A model generated the notes under the pieces. It saw only the letters and a list, made by a program, of their open reading frames with translations, was not told the origin of the DNA and ran no database searches. The translations under genes and the position numbers were made by a program. This document shows, piece after piece, positions 35,652 through 46,052 of a stretch of DNA of 64,000 nt. This DNA comes from Gymnopilus junonius. Taxonomy: Eukaryota > Basidiomycota > Agaricomycetes > Agaricales > Galerinaceae. The stretch spans positions 1-64,000 of the forward strand of contig JADNYJ010000196.1 of the NCBI GenBank assembly GCA_015501075.1, written 5' to 3'. How positions within the stretch are numbered: position 1 is the stretch's first letter; the number at the start of each line of letters is the position of its first letter.

Positions 35652-37955
35652 ATGAAACCAATGTATGCAACTCCTTCACTAGATATTTATTCTGTAGTCT
35701 CGGCTCGAATCGAAAATAAATCACTCCAATTGCCCTTTTCATTCGAGACCAAGAACAGAATGAAAATCATTGGAACTGCTCTGGGAGACACCAGAGCAAA
35801 AGGGAAGTTCATCGACCAGAACTTCACAAAGAAACACAACCTGGAAACAAAGACACTGGAAAAGGAAATCCAAGTTTTCAACGTAGACAGAACCCCAAAC
35901 AAAAAGGGAACCATCAAGCGCTATGTTGATCTGAAGCTAGACATAGATGGACAACCCCGAATGGAATGACTACTGGTCACTGGCCTAGGAAAACAGAAGA
36001 TTATTCTTGGTTTTCCCTGGTTCGAAGAAAACAACCCAGACATTAATTGGAAAAATGGACACATCAAACTCAACAGGGAGATTACTACTACTTCCCAAAT
36101 AGAAGAAGTACCTGATGAGGAAATCCAACAGGTCAATCAACTGGATGACTCCTCAGACTTAATCATTTCCTTTTTAGGTAACGAACCCCTTCCAGAAATG
36201 AAGGAGATTTGGAACATCCCAGAGGATGACAATGAAATTTGGATCAATGCGAAATTAACTTCCTTGCAAATCTTCGCTCAGAAACATGATGTAAAGAAGG
36301 AAGAGAAACCGCTCAAGGAAATGATCCCACCAGAATACCATGAATACCTGGACATCTTCGACAAGGACACTGCCAACCAATTCCCTGAATCCCGATCTTG
36401 GGACCATAAGATCGAACTCAAGGAAGGTTTTCAACCAAAGGTCTTTAAGACGTATCCCCTAACGCCCTCAGAGGATACCGAACTGGACAAATTCTTGGAA
36501 GAAAACCTGAAGAAAGGTTATATCTGACCGTCTAAATCACCCATGGCTTCCCCTTTCTTTTTTGTATCTAAGAAGGATGGAAAACTTCGACCCTGTCAAG
36601 ACTACTGATACCTGAATGAATGGACCATCAAGAATGCCTATCCCCTCCCTCTGATCCCCGAACTCATGGATAAACTCAAAGGAGCCAAGTATTTCACTAA
36701 ACTTGATGTCCGATGGGGCTACAATAACATTCAGATCAAGGATGGTGACCAATGGAAAGCGGCATTCAAAACAAACAAGGGACTATTTGAACCGATGGTC
36801 ATGTTTTTCGGCATGTGCAACTCCCCGGCGACCTTCCAGTCAATGATGGACTCGATGTTTAAGGACGTCGTTCATCAAGGTTTCGTTATCATCTACATGG
36901 ATGATATTCTTATCTTCCACAAAGATAAGAAGAAACTGGAACAGATAACGAAGGAAGTGCTTCAAATACTCCAGGACAACAACTTGTATTTGAAACTGGA
37001 AAAATGCGCATTCACTCAGACAAAGATCGATTATCTTGGAATGATTATCCAAGAAGGAACAATATTGATGGACCCTTCAAAACTCAGCAGTATAGCTGAC
37101 TGGCCAGAACCGAAGAATGTAAAACAGGTCCGATCCTTCCTAGGATTTGGAAACTTTTACAGGCGATTTATCAGGAAATACTCGGAAATAGCTCATGCAC
37201 TTAACAAGCTATTGAAAAAGGACCGTAGCTTCGAATAGAATGAAGATGCCAAGAAATCATTCGAGCTACTGAAACAAAAATTCACGGAAGAACCCATCTT
37301 GACTATGCCAGACACTGTGAAACAATTCCAGATAGAATGCAATGCTTCAAAATATGCATCTGGAGCAGTCTTAATGCAACTGGACAGCAACGGAGACCAA
37401 CACCTGGTGGCATTTATCTTGAAGATGTTCTCTCCTACTGAGAGAAATTATGAGATTTATGACAGAGAACTATTGGCTATGATCCGATCCCTTAAGGAAT
37501 GGAGACACTACATTCAAGGATCGACCTTCACTACAATCATCTATTCAGACCACAAGAATCTGACATACTTCAGAAGTACTCAAAAATTGAATAGACGCCA
37601 AGCGAGATGGTCACTATTCCTTTCGGAATATGACATCCAACTGGTTCACCTCCCCAGAAGCAAAATGGTACAATCGGATGCCCTCTCACATAGACCGGAC
37701 ATGATCCCTGATGAGGATCATGACAATGAAGACAAGATTCTCCTTCCGGAGAATCTATTTATAAATTTGATTGACGCTGATCTCCAAATAGAATCGCCCA
37801 ATCAGGAAACAGGACAAGGACGTAGTGACGCATTGAAACTCCTAACACAAGAAGGACCTCGAAGTCTCGCAAAAGACTTAGATGACTGGGAGACAATGCA
37901 AATGGAAGGCATGGCGAATAATCTTTTACAAGAAAAAGAACTATATTCCCGATGA
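35652..37955 (+). pseudogene. Gypsy pol: protease, RT, RNase H
   Basis: A single frame (codon phase shared by 35652, 36198, 36666 and 37299) is closed only by TGA at 35967, 36525 and 36609 and TAG at 37236. Protease: ALGDTRAKGKFIDQ, with Asp kept but the D-S/T-G triad changed to DTR. RT (36300-37235): KLDVRWGYNNI, GLFEPMVMFFGMCNSPATFQ, the YMDD box at about 36895, and FLGFGNFYRRFI. RNase H (37300-37680): IECNASKYASGAVL, where the first catalytic Asp is Asn; YEIYDRELLAMIRSLKEWRH; SDHKNLTYF; ARWSLFLSEYD. Both the protease and RNase H changes should inactivate. A tether region follows to 37955. Confidence 0.9.
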
Positions 37956-38780
37956 TCAAGAACTATGCAGAAAATCATCATGATGTACCATGACTCGGTC
38001 ACCGCAGGACACCCTGGAGAATTGGAAATGTACAATGCTGTACGACAGGTATACTGGTGGCCCGGAATGCGAACATTCATCAAAAATTACATCAAAGGGT
38101 GTGGACAATGTCAACAGTTCAAGATCAACTGAAACCCAGCAATCCCTCCTTACACCCGATTGAAGGAGCCAAATCCATGAGACCATTCGCACAATGCTCT
38201 ATGGATATGATCACGGACCTCCCTAGCATCGACGGATTTGATTCCTTATTGATGTGGTCGATCATGGCTTACAAAGGGGGTAATTATCATGCCTTGCTCG
38301 AAAACTCTTTCGCAAGAAGGAGCAGCATTACTCCTTCAGGACAACCTTTTCAAGCGATTTGGTCTACCGATAGTATCATTTCTGACAGAGGACCCCAATT
38401 CGCAGCAAGAACCTTCCAAGAATTGCTCAAACTTCTTGGAATCAAGTCGAAACTGTCAACAGGCATATCATCCTCAGTCAGATGGTACCACTGAATGATT
38501 CAATCAGGAAATAGAAGCATATCTCGCTATCTATTGCTCCTCAACCCGACCACCTGGAAACAACATGTGGGACCCTGGAATTCATCCACAATGATCGCAG
38601 GCATGCGACAGGCAAAAGACCCCATTCAAACTCATGTTGGAACCAATCCAGTGCATATTCCCACCACGTTTGAAAATACGAAGTTTCCCTCAGTCAAGGA
38701 AAAGCTGAAGAACCTTATTTCAGACAGAAAGGAAGCTCTTGCAGCACACGAACTAGCCAGAGCAAGAATGGCTGATTGAC
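37956..38780 (+). pseudogene. Gypsy integrase (frameshifted)
   Basis: Integrase parts are scattered over frames: the H2C2 zinc part at 37985-38110 (HDSVTAGHPGE, WWPGMRTF, GCGQCQQFK), the first Asp in SMDMITDLPS (about 38200), the second in SDRGPQFAAR (about 38390), AYHPQSDGTTE then TGA then FNQEIEAYL (about 38465-38525), and a C-terminal helix (DRKEALAAHELARARM). At least three frame changes and several TGA codons at Arg positions occur. Confidence 0.85.
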
Positions 38781-39049
38781 AAAAGTCCAACTTTGTACCG
38801 TTCAAAGAAGGACAGAAGGTATGGCTTGACTCTAGGAATCTCAAAAGCGGTACAACAAGAAGCTGGCACTGAGAAGAGAAGGACCATTCAAGATCAAATG
38901 CATCCTAGGACCTCTCACATATCAGCTACAACTGCCAAAGACATGGAAGATTCACGACATCTTCCATGCAACATTGTTAATGCCCTACACGAAACACAGG
39001 TTCATGGCTGAAACTTCACACAACCACCCCTGAAATGATTGATGGAGAT

Positions 39050-39215
39050 CAGAATACGAAGTTGAAACCATTCTGAACCATCGAAAGTACAGAAATGGAT
39101 GCTACCAATACTACGTCAAATGGCTCAGCTATCCTATAACCGAAGCATCGTGGGAACCTGGATCGAATCTTGCCAATGCATTGGAGAAACTTGAAGTTTA
39201 CAAACAACTTCACTC
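39050..39215 (+). pseudogene. Chromodomain of the gypsy integrase
   Basis: One frame reads YEVETILNHRKYRNGCYQYY, then VKWLSYPITEASWEP and NLANALEKLEVYK. This is the classic chromodomain layout (E-V-E-x-I-L at the start; W-x-x-x-x-x-x-x-S-W-E-P at the end), and it places the element in the chromovirus branch, whose integrase is thought to read histone marks such as methylated H3K9. Confidence 0.9.
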
Positions 39216-39609
39216 TCTACGCCATACCAATCATGAACTCGAACACTGCATCCCCACTCTATGTCATGATACCTTCATGATCGACTTATTCACGTTCCCA
39301 AAACCTCCACTGACCCCTGAAGAAATGAAAATCACTACTGGGAATAGAAGTTTGCCATGAACCACAGCCCCTCTACCCAAAAATATGCCCTGGAACAACA
39401 AATATGAAAGGAAGGCTATATTACAGTCCAGATGATCGACAGAGAGACCTCAAGATGGGAGACTGAAACCATCACCCCCATCAAGGAGAAGGCATCAAGA
39501 CGCCTAATCAAGAAACTGAAAACAATCCTCGAGGAATACTTGGAACACCTATAAAACAGGTGAACCAGTTCCCCTCATTTCTTCAGTTCCTTCATCATCT
39601 TTTACAAAC

Positions 39610-40815
39610 ATGCCTCACTTTTCCACTCGAACCCGCACTGCCGCCTCTGCTCCCAATTCGTCCCCTTCTATGATATGCACTCACCTCGCCCAAGCGAATG
39701 CACCTTCGCTCGAACCGACCCCAGCCCCTCTTCCTCTCACACTAGAACTGAAGTTCACCTCTCCCAGACAGACTCCTCCTCCAATTCACCCAATCCAAAT
39801 GACACCCCCTCCACTAGATACCCACCTTCCATTCCTACGGTACATGCCCCCGTTCACTCCATCGAGGATTTCCTCAACTTACTCGATTTCGTCAACTTCC
39901 AGCAGCTGACTCATAAGGAACTTGAACAGTTCCTTGACCACCCCCACCATTACTCCACAGCCCGCAAAGTCCTCCAGTCCGATCCCTTTCTTAGGGATAC
40001 TCTCTGCCAGTTCAAGCATGAAATTGACTGAACCAAGTGCCACCGCAAAGTAATTAAGGTGTCTCAAACAAAATCCCTACAATTGTTCAAGACCCTTATG
40101 CACTTCCAGCTCGAAAGAGCCATCAACCCTCTCCTTGTCAGTAGCAGATGACAAGGAGAATGTCCTCCTACTGCCATGTCAGCTATTAGGTCTGAGGAAG
40201 AACCTTACCATTCCCCCTCTGTTTATAACACTGTCCTACAGAGCTACCCACCCATTCCTCCTCCTGATGAATGATTCGTCAACACCATCTTCATCGATGA
40301 CCATACCCCAGGACCCATTCCGACATGCTCCGCTGCACCACCCCCAACCACACCATCCCCCACTGTCCCCCGAAGATGCACGCTCACTACCATGCAGACA
40401 ACCTCTGCCCAGAATGCTGCCCGAAACAACCCTCCTGCCTACGCCGTATCTTCTTTGATACCACCCTGACCCCAGACTCCCTTCCGACCCGCCCGTACCC
40501 CAACAAACCCCCGACCAAGTCCACGATGATGCTGCTTCATTTGCAGCAGTGCAAACCACTGGCAGGCAGACTGCTGCAACTACCACTGCCCACTGCTGCC
40601 AGTATTGTCCTGGCCACAACTTGATCGACTGTAGTCAACAACCGATCAGACGTAGTGATGGAGAATTCGTAGGCTATGCCTATGAATTCACGGAAGAACA
40701 ATTGGCGAATGTCAATGATATCAACAACTCACCCAACAACTGGTATGATGCAGCACACGACAGCTGGCAGGGAGAAGAGGTAGAGAACAACATGAGCGGT
40801 GAGCCCCATTATTGA
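39610..40815 (+). pseudogene. Extra ORF between pol and 3' LTR, with zinc knuckles
   Basis: After the chromodomain a separate gene starts at ATG 39610 (MPHFSTRTRTAASAPNSSPS), Ser/Pro/Thr-rich, then a helical part in the next frame (EDFLNLLDFVNFQQLTHKEL, about 39860) and more Pro-rich text. Near 40530-40625 a CCHC knuckle CFICSSANHWQADC (CX2CX4HX4C) is followed, after a one-base frame change, by CQYCPGHNLIDC, a second Cys/His group. The end in this frame is GEEVENNMSGEPHY and a stop at 40815. Position matches env-like or accessory ORFs of some LTR elements, but nothing here looks like an envelope: no signal peptide and no membrane span. A second nucleic-acid-binding protein is a better guess. 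Confidence 0.7.
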
Positions 40816-40848
40816 AGCCAGGGGCTTCAATTCTTAGTAGGGGGGTAA

Positions 40849-41295
40849 TGTTACGTTTTCTTATCTTATCGTGTGCCACATTCTTTTCTCTTATCATTTA
40901 CTGAACGATTTACTATTCATAGTTTCTGCATGATTATCTTTGCTCGCAAAGATGAACATTCACTTTCTTACAAGTATGAGGACAATCTTTCTTTTCTGAT
41001 CATCATCCCTTCTGCAGTGCTCTATGATGATCATCCCTTCCAATTCCCCTTGTTTCACTATTGTTTCATTATATTATTATCAAACACAAATAGTATATAA
41101 ACAGTAGCTAGACTATGATGTACTTTAGCTTGTTCTTGAGAATATACTCTCTTGTAACAACCGAGACGAACTTGAACCACTGAAGGCAATCTTCTGTCGA
41201 AGACAATACCTTAGTGGACTTCATTGAATGACCTCTACGACTACTACACCAGACCTTATCTTATCTGATTAGGTTCTGTCATCAACGTCATAACA
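40849..41295 (+). repeat. 3' LTR of gypsy chromovirus
   Basis: 447 bp, same length as the 5' LTR, preceded by the purine tract and followed by target duplication ATAAG at 41296-41300. Confidence 0.95.
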
Positions 41296-41367
41296 ATAAG
41301 CTAACAGAAATCTCTGCTGGCACTTACCATGATGCAATCATAAAAGTGGCAAACACTAGTGGTATTA

Positions 41368-41516
41368 CTGTACTGAACCAACCAACTCTTTGGCCACGTG
41401 ATCATTTTTTTCCACCAACAATTCCCCAAAATTGTGATAAATCAAGAAAAAATTATTGCCAGGGTCAAAAAAAATTGGTGTAATGCATGACCAAAGAGTT
41501 GGTCAGTTCAGTACAG
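41368..41516. mobile_element. MITE M, copy 1 (149 bp)
   Basis: Ends are inverted: CTGTACTGAACCAACCAACT at the left and the matching AGTTGGTCAGTTCAGTACAG at the right. Both sides are flanked by TA (41366-41367 and 41517-41518), the pattern of Tc1/mariner-like MITEs. It has no coding capacity and lies inside the hAT-like shell. Confidence 0.7.
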
Positions 41517-42039
41517 TATACTTGATTGATGTCATGTTGGTACTGGAATGGCAAGTATCTCAGAGCTCGAAAGTGATTAGTCATTACCAAATAAGGAAAC
41601 ACTCATCTATTTCATAGTTTTGTGCTCAGTATGTGCTCAGAAACTGGCTACACAACACCTTTTCATTATAAATAGGGTCTATCTTCCTATCTTTGCTCTA
41701 AAAATTTATTTTTTTCACCTTTCTGTCCTTTCTAATCAGTTAAGCTGTTTGAACCAGTTCTGAACAGTTTAGTTCTGGCTCTGTTCAGTTCTCTAACAAT
41801 ATTCTCTGTTCTATTCTTTGTTCTCAAAAAAAAAAGGGTGACAACTGGACTGAACTGAACTTCAGCAACACTATTAACTATAGCAAAAAGAAAACAAAAA
41901 ATGAATGGCTCAACTGCTTTTCATTCATAGTCATGTGATAGTCTTATCACCAGAATCTCTATTGCTCCTGCTTGTTTTGTCTTGCTAATTACAGACTTAG
42001 CACAGTTCTCTGCAAAATCTATGTTTGTAACATTTCTCA

Positions 42040-44160
42040 TAGGAGACAAAATCAGGTGGTGTGCCAAGTGTACTAAGGGATGCAGAGGTGAAGATCTTGC
42101 AAAGTGCTATGCTGTGTATGTTATTAGCAGAGAAAGAAACCAGGAGGAGTGAAAATAAAATAGTAAAAAATGCAGAGGCAAAGATGTTGCAGGTACTATA
42201 CTAATCCAACTGACTCTTTGGTCACGCATCACAAAGGCCACCAAAGAGAAGAGATTAAGCCATTTGTCATGTATCACCTGGCCTCCTGAAGACCATGACC
42301 TACTGCCAAAAATAGCATAAAAAGAGATCTAAAATTCAAAAAATTCCCCAGGCATACCAATTTTGTGTTTTTTGATAAGATTTGATATACCTTTTCCCAA
42401 CTCCCTTGAAATTCCTGTAATATGCCTATTATTTTAAAAATTTTAGCACCTTTGGCAAAGATATTTACCTCTTCATCACATATCCTGGGACTCTTCAAAG
42501 AGCTGAAGAAATAGCCAGAGGTGGTCATGCATCACCCAGCTGAAGAGTTGGTCAGATTAGTATAGTACTATACTGAGTGCATTATTGGCAGAGAAAGAAA
42601 GGAGCAGCAAAGATAAAGTGACAAGAGATGCAGATAGAAAGATGTTGTAGAGTGCTACATTGAGAAAAAAACCAAGAGCAGCAAAAATAAAATAGCAAGA
42701 AATGTGGAGGCAATGATATTGCAGAATATAGTAGCAAGTCTGTAATCAGCAAGGAACAACAAGCAAGAGCAATAGAGATAAAGTAGCAAGAGATGTGAAG
42801 GCAAAAATCTTGTAGGCTAAAGTAAAATGGGAGAACTATATTTCTTTGAGAATCTCATAGACAACCACCATGATTACATATGAAGAATACCTGTAGGTGC
42901 AGTATCTAATATTACTAAAGACTAATTTGGGAGTACTGTGCTGAGTACTGTTAATGACCCTGAAGTTGGCCAAATAGTGTAATTGGCCCAAAATTAGCTA
43001 TTTTCACTATAGCACACTTGCTGTGTCAATTAAATCTGGTTTTTTGCATGAGGTGGTGAGAATAAATAAGGCAAAGGTAAAAATTTAAATATGAGACCAA
43101 GAGCCTCTCTAATAAGAGTGTAGAGGGGTGGCAAAGTGCAAAAATGCAATGACATTATCAATTTCCTAAGCAGAAAATACTGGACCCCATAATACTACTT
43201 CTTTGTCTTGTTCTTCAGTGCACTCTTCTCTGCTTTGATATATGAATATTAGATTTTAGATAGTACCTTTTAATTTGTTTAGATTGATTAAGGTTTTAGT
43301 CTCTTGTACTACCCTGCAGTTCACCATGAAAGTAAGTAAGATTTTTCCAAGCTGCTACCAAACCTTCAGAAGTCTGACACATTGCCTAAGGGATTTGAAA
43401 GTTACTGTATTATAGCATTATATAAAAGCACTCTTTATAGTCTAAAAATTAATATATTATACTGAGAAAATTTTTACTGATTTTACTTGAGTGTTCAGGT
43501 GCTCTGAATCAAAAAATATACATTTTGGCATACTAACAAAGCTGGAACTCAGGCTTGAACAGAAGTAAATAATATAATTGAATATTTATATGAGAATATG
43601 CTCCAAAAGAATATCTTTTCATTAAATATATACTTTTGAAGGTGTTATAGAGAAGCACATCCACTATGCTTGAAAAAAGATACTACAGAGCTATTTATAT
43701 ATATCTTGGCTGCCTCTCAGGACCCTAATGCTGACTATTTCCTTGCTGATCAACTTCTCTATAAATGCTTCAATTAGACCCACTTGTAAAGAAAATTTTA
43801 TAAATAAGCTTACAGAGCATAAAAAATCATAAAGATTTAGATTTATATACTTTAAATATTTTTCTCTATAGCTATTCTAATTTTATTGTTATGCATTAAT
43901 TACATAGGATGATATTTATTATGGATCCTGAAAAAGCTAAGTACAGGATCATGTATAGTAAGTACATTATTGAAAAAGAAAAAAAAACAAGGAGCAGTGA
44001 TGATCAAATAGCAAAGAATGCAGAGATGAAGATGTTGCAGAGTGCTATGTTGAGTGTGTGTTATAGGCAGAGAAAAAAAGAAACCAGGAGCAGTGGAAAT
44101 AAAATAGCAAGGAATATAGAGGCAAAGATCTTGCAGATGCTATGCTGAGTACATTATTGA
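42040..44160. repeat. Degenerate repeat family of about 100 bp
   Basis: A unit of the form 'agaaaccaggagcagtgaaaa', 'aaatagcaagaaatgcagag', 'gcaaagatcttgcagagtgc', 'tatgctgagt' recurs around 42040-42190, 42580-42720, 42740-42810 and 43960-44160, separated by AT-rich DNA and MITE copy 2. Copies are 70-90% alike by eye. A plus-strand frame at 43909-44148 simply follows the repeat. 42840-43900 has no gene and is AT-rich. Confidence 0.6.
42196..42565. mobile_element. MITE M, related copy 2 (about 370 bp)
   Basis: The left end CTATACTAATC leads into 'ctctttggtcacgcatcac' and the right end has the inverted form (gatgcatcaccc... GAGTTGGTCAGATTAGTATAG). TA on both sides. The inner half of the TIR matches MITE copy 1 (CTCTTTGGTCACG) while the outer bases differ. 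The centre has 'caaaaaattccccaggcatacc' and no gene. Confidence 0.6.
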
Positions 44161-44249
44161 AAAAGAAAAAAACTAAGAGAACAGTTACATAAACAATTTC
44201 CAAAATAGTTTTCTTACTGATTTTCCAAGCAGTTTCTGAAAGTGTTTCC

Positions 44250-45800
44250 TAAAGAGTTTCTTAAAACAGTTTGCCAAAAGAATTCCCAAACAGTCTCTTA
44301 AAGGATTTCATGAACAGAATTCCCTGAATGGTGATTCTCTAAAGAATTTCCCAAAGAGTTTTCTGAAAGAATTCCCCAAAACAGTTATCTGAAAAAACTT
44401 TCCAAACAGTTTTCTGAAAGAATTTCCCCAAACAGTTTTCTAAAGTAATTGTCTAAACAGTTGCCTAAAAGAATTTGCTAAACAGTTTCCTGAAAGAATT
44501 TACTAGACAGTTTCTAAAGAATTTCTCATACAGTTTCCTTGTACTAAATGTACTTGACTTGCTTTGCCTGTAGAATTTTCTCTACAGTTTTCTGAAGAAT
44601 TTATTACATAGTTTCCAAACAACTTTGCTTCTTGTAAATATACTTGACTTGCTTCACTTGTAGAACTTTCTGTACAAATTTCTGAACAATCTTCCAAACA
44701 GTTTTATATAGAATTTTCTATACAGTTTTCTGAAGAATTTTCTGGAAGAATTTCCTAAACACTTTTCTGAAAGAGTTTTCTAGAAGAATTTTCTGCAAGA
44801 GTTTCCTGAGGAATTTCCTGAACAGTTTCCTGTAAGAGTTTCCTGAGAAATTTTCTGAACAGTTTCCTACAAGAGTGTCCTGAGGAATTTGCTAAAGAAT
44901 TTGCTGAACAGTTTCCTGCAAGAATCTCCTACAAGAGTTGCCTGAAAGAATTTCCTGCAAGAGTTTCCTGGAAGAATTTCCTAGAAGAATTTCCTGTAAG
45001 AGTTGCCTGCAAGAATTTCCTAAACAGTTTGCTGTAAGAATTTCCTGAGGAATTTTTTGAACAGTTTCCTCCAAGAGTTGCCTGAGGAAATTCTTGCAAG
45101 AGTTTCCTGCAAGAATTTCCTACAAGAGTTGCCTGAAAGAATTTCCTGCAAGAGTTTCCTGGAATAATTTCCTAGAAGAATTTCCTGCAAGAGTTGCCTG
45201 AAAGAATTTCCTACAAGAGTTTCCTGAAAATTTCCTAGAAGAATTTCCTGCAAGAGTTTCCTGAAAGAATTTCCTACAAGAGTTTCCTGGAAGAATTTCC
45301 TAGAAGAATTTCCTGCAAGAGTTTCCTGCAAGAATTTCCTGGAAGAGTTGCCTGCAAGAATTTCCTACAAGAGTTGCCTGAAAGAATTTCCTGGAAGAGT
45401 TTTCTGGAAGAATTTCCTGAGGACATTCCTGAACAGTTTCCTGCAAAAGTTGCCTGAGGAATTTCCTGAGGAATTTCCTACAAGAGTTTCCCAAAGAATT
45501 TTCTGAATAGTTTTCTGAATAGTTTCCTGAAAGAGTTTTCTGCAAGAGTTTTCTCAAAGAGTTTCTTTGAAGAATTTCCTAAAGAATAGAGTTTCCTGAA
45601 CAGTTTCCTAGAAGAATTTTCTGCACAGTTTCCTAGAAGAATTTCCCACACAGTTTCCTGAAGAATTTTCCAAAGAATTTCCTAAACAGTTTTCTGAATA
45701 GTTGATACTCAACTTGAAATTTCACATATAGTTTCCTGAAAAGAATTTCTCTAAACAGTTTCCTACAAGAATTTCCTAATCAACTTTCTGCACAAGCTTG
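44250..45800. repeat. 13-bp minisatellite, about 115 units
   Basis: Units of 13 bp (consensus GCAAGAATTTCCT, variants gcaagagtttcct, aacagtttcct, and 12-bp gaggaatttcct) run for about 1.5 kb. Units are most alike at 44880-45480 and fade toward both sides. As 13 is not divisible by 3, three units (39 bp) give a 13-residue repeat on the minus strand (LQEILSGNSCRK type), leaving open frames at 45557-45300, 45331-45020 and 45074-44892. These are by-products of the repeat; there is no other sign of a gene. Confidence 0.85.
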
Positions 45801-45834
45801 TTTTTCTGCTCTATGCTACAAACATTTATCCCAA

Positions 45835-45955
45835 CAATTGCTAGAAGAATTGCCCCAACAATTGCCCCAACAATTGCCAGAAGAATTGCCCCAACAATTG
45901 CCAAAGAATTGCCCCAACAATTGCCAGAAGAGTTGCCAGAAGAGTTGCCAGGATG
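45835..45955. repeat. 12-bp tandem repeat
   Basis: About ten units of TTGCCAGAAGAA / TTGCCCCAACAA. Related in composition to the 13-bp array but with a 12-bp period, so a plus-strand frame gives LPEE and LPQQ repeats. It ends just before the gypsy remnant at 46053. Confidence 0.85.
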
Positions 45956-46052
45956 GTGTAATGTGACAGAAAATATTCATTTTAAACACAGGAAACAGTT
46001 GCCAGAAATTCTCCAGAAAGTCACCCTCATGGACTTTATCCATGGCCTCTTT

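Larger units (their letters stand above)
33853..41295 (+). mobile_element. Full-length Ty3/gypsy chromovirus, 7.44 kb
   Basis: Complete element: 447-bp LTRs at both ends, 5-bp target duplication ATAAG, gag, Pol (protease, RT, RNase H, integrase, chromodomain) and an extra 3' ORF, all on the plus strand. A purine tract (gtaggggggtaa) precedes the 3' LTR at about 40838-40848. It sits within an arm of the fold-back element. Stops in gag-pol and changes at catalytic residues make it non-autonomous now, while the close LTRs suggest a fairly young insertion. Confidence 0.92.
33035..41349. mobile_element. Fold-back (long TIR) element, split by a gypsy insertion
   Basis: The left arm 33035-33345 and right arm 33592-33852 plus 41301-41349 are inverted copies over about 310 bp (outer end CCACTTTTATGATTGC; inner end near GGGCCTCT). 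The unique middle, about 245 bp (33346-33591), has no transposase. The gypsy element interrupts the right arm at 33852 and removes nothing but a 5-bp duplication. I could not find a target duplication for the fold-back element; long arms with a small centre recall Mutator-type or fold-back transposons. Confidence 0.75.
32791..41873. mobile_element. Non-autonomous hAT-like element, outermost shell of a nest
   Basis: The left end TAGTGTTGCCAAAGTT and the inverted right end (AACTTCAGCAACACTA) match at 14 of 16 positions. The flanks TTAACTAC (32783-32790) and TTAACTAT (41874-41881) match at 7 of 8, as expected for the 8-bp target duplication of hAT elements. Next to both ends lie GAAC/GTTC-rich short repeats (32810-32930 and 41740-41860). 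Without the nested insertions the element is only about 600-700 bp, with no transposase, so it would need one supplied in trans. Nested inside: the fold-back element at 33035 and the MITE at 41368. Confidence 0.65.

Noticed and set aside
39610..40815. Envelope gene of a retrovirus-like element
   Set aside because: No signal peptide, membrane span or cleavage site; CCHC knuckles point to nucleic-acid binding.
44892..45557. Minus-strand open frames as a repetitive protein gene
   Set aside because: The residue repeat is exactly what a 13-bp unit yields in any frame; no start context, introns or non-repeat domain.
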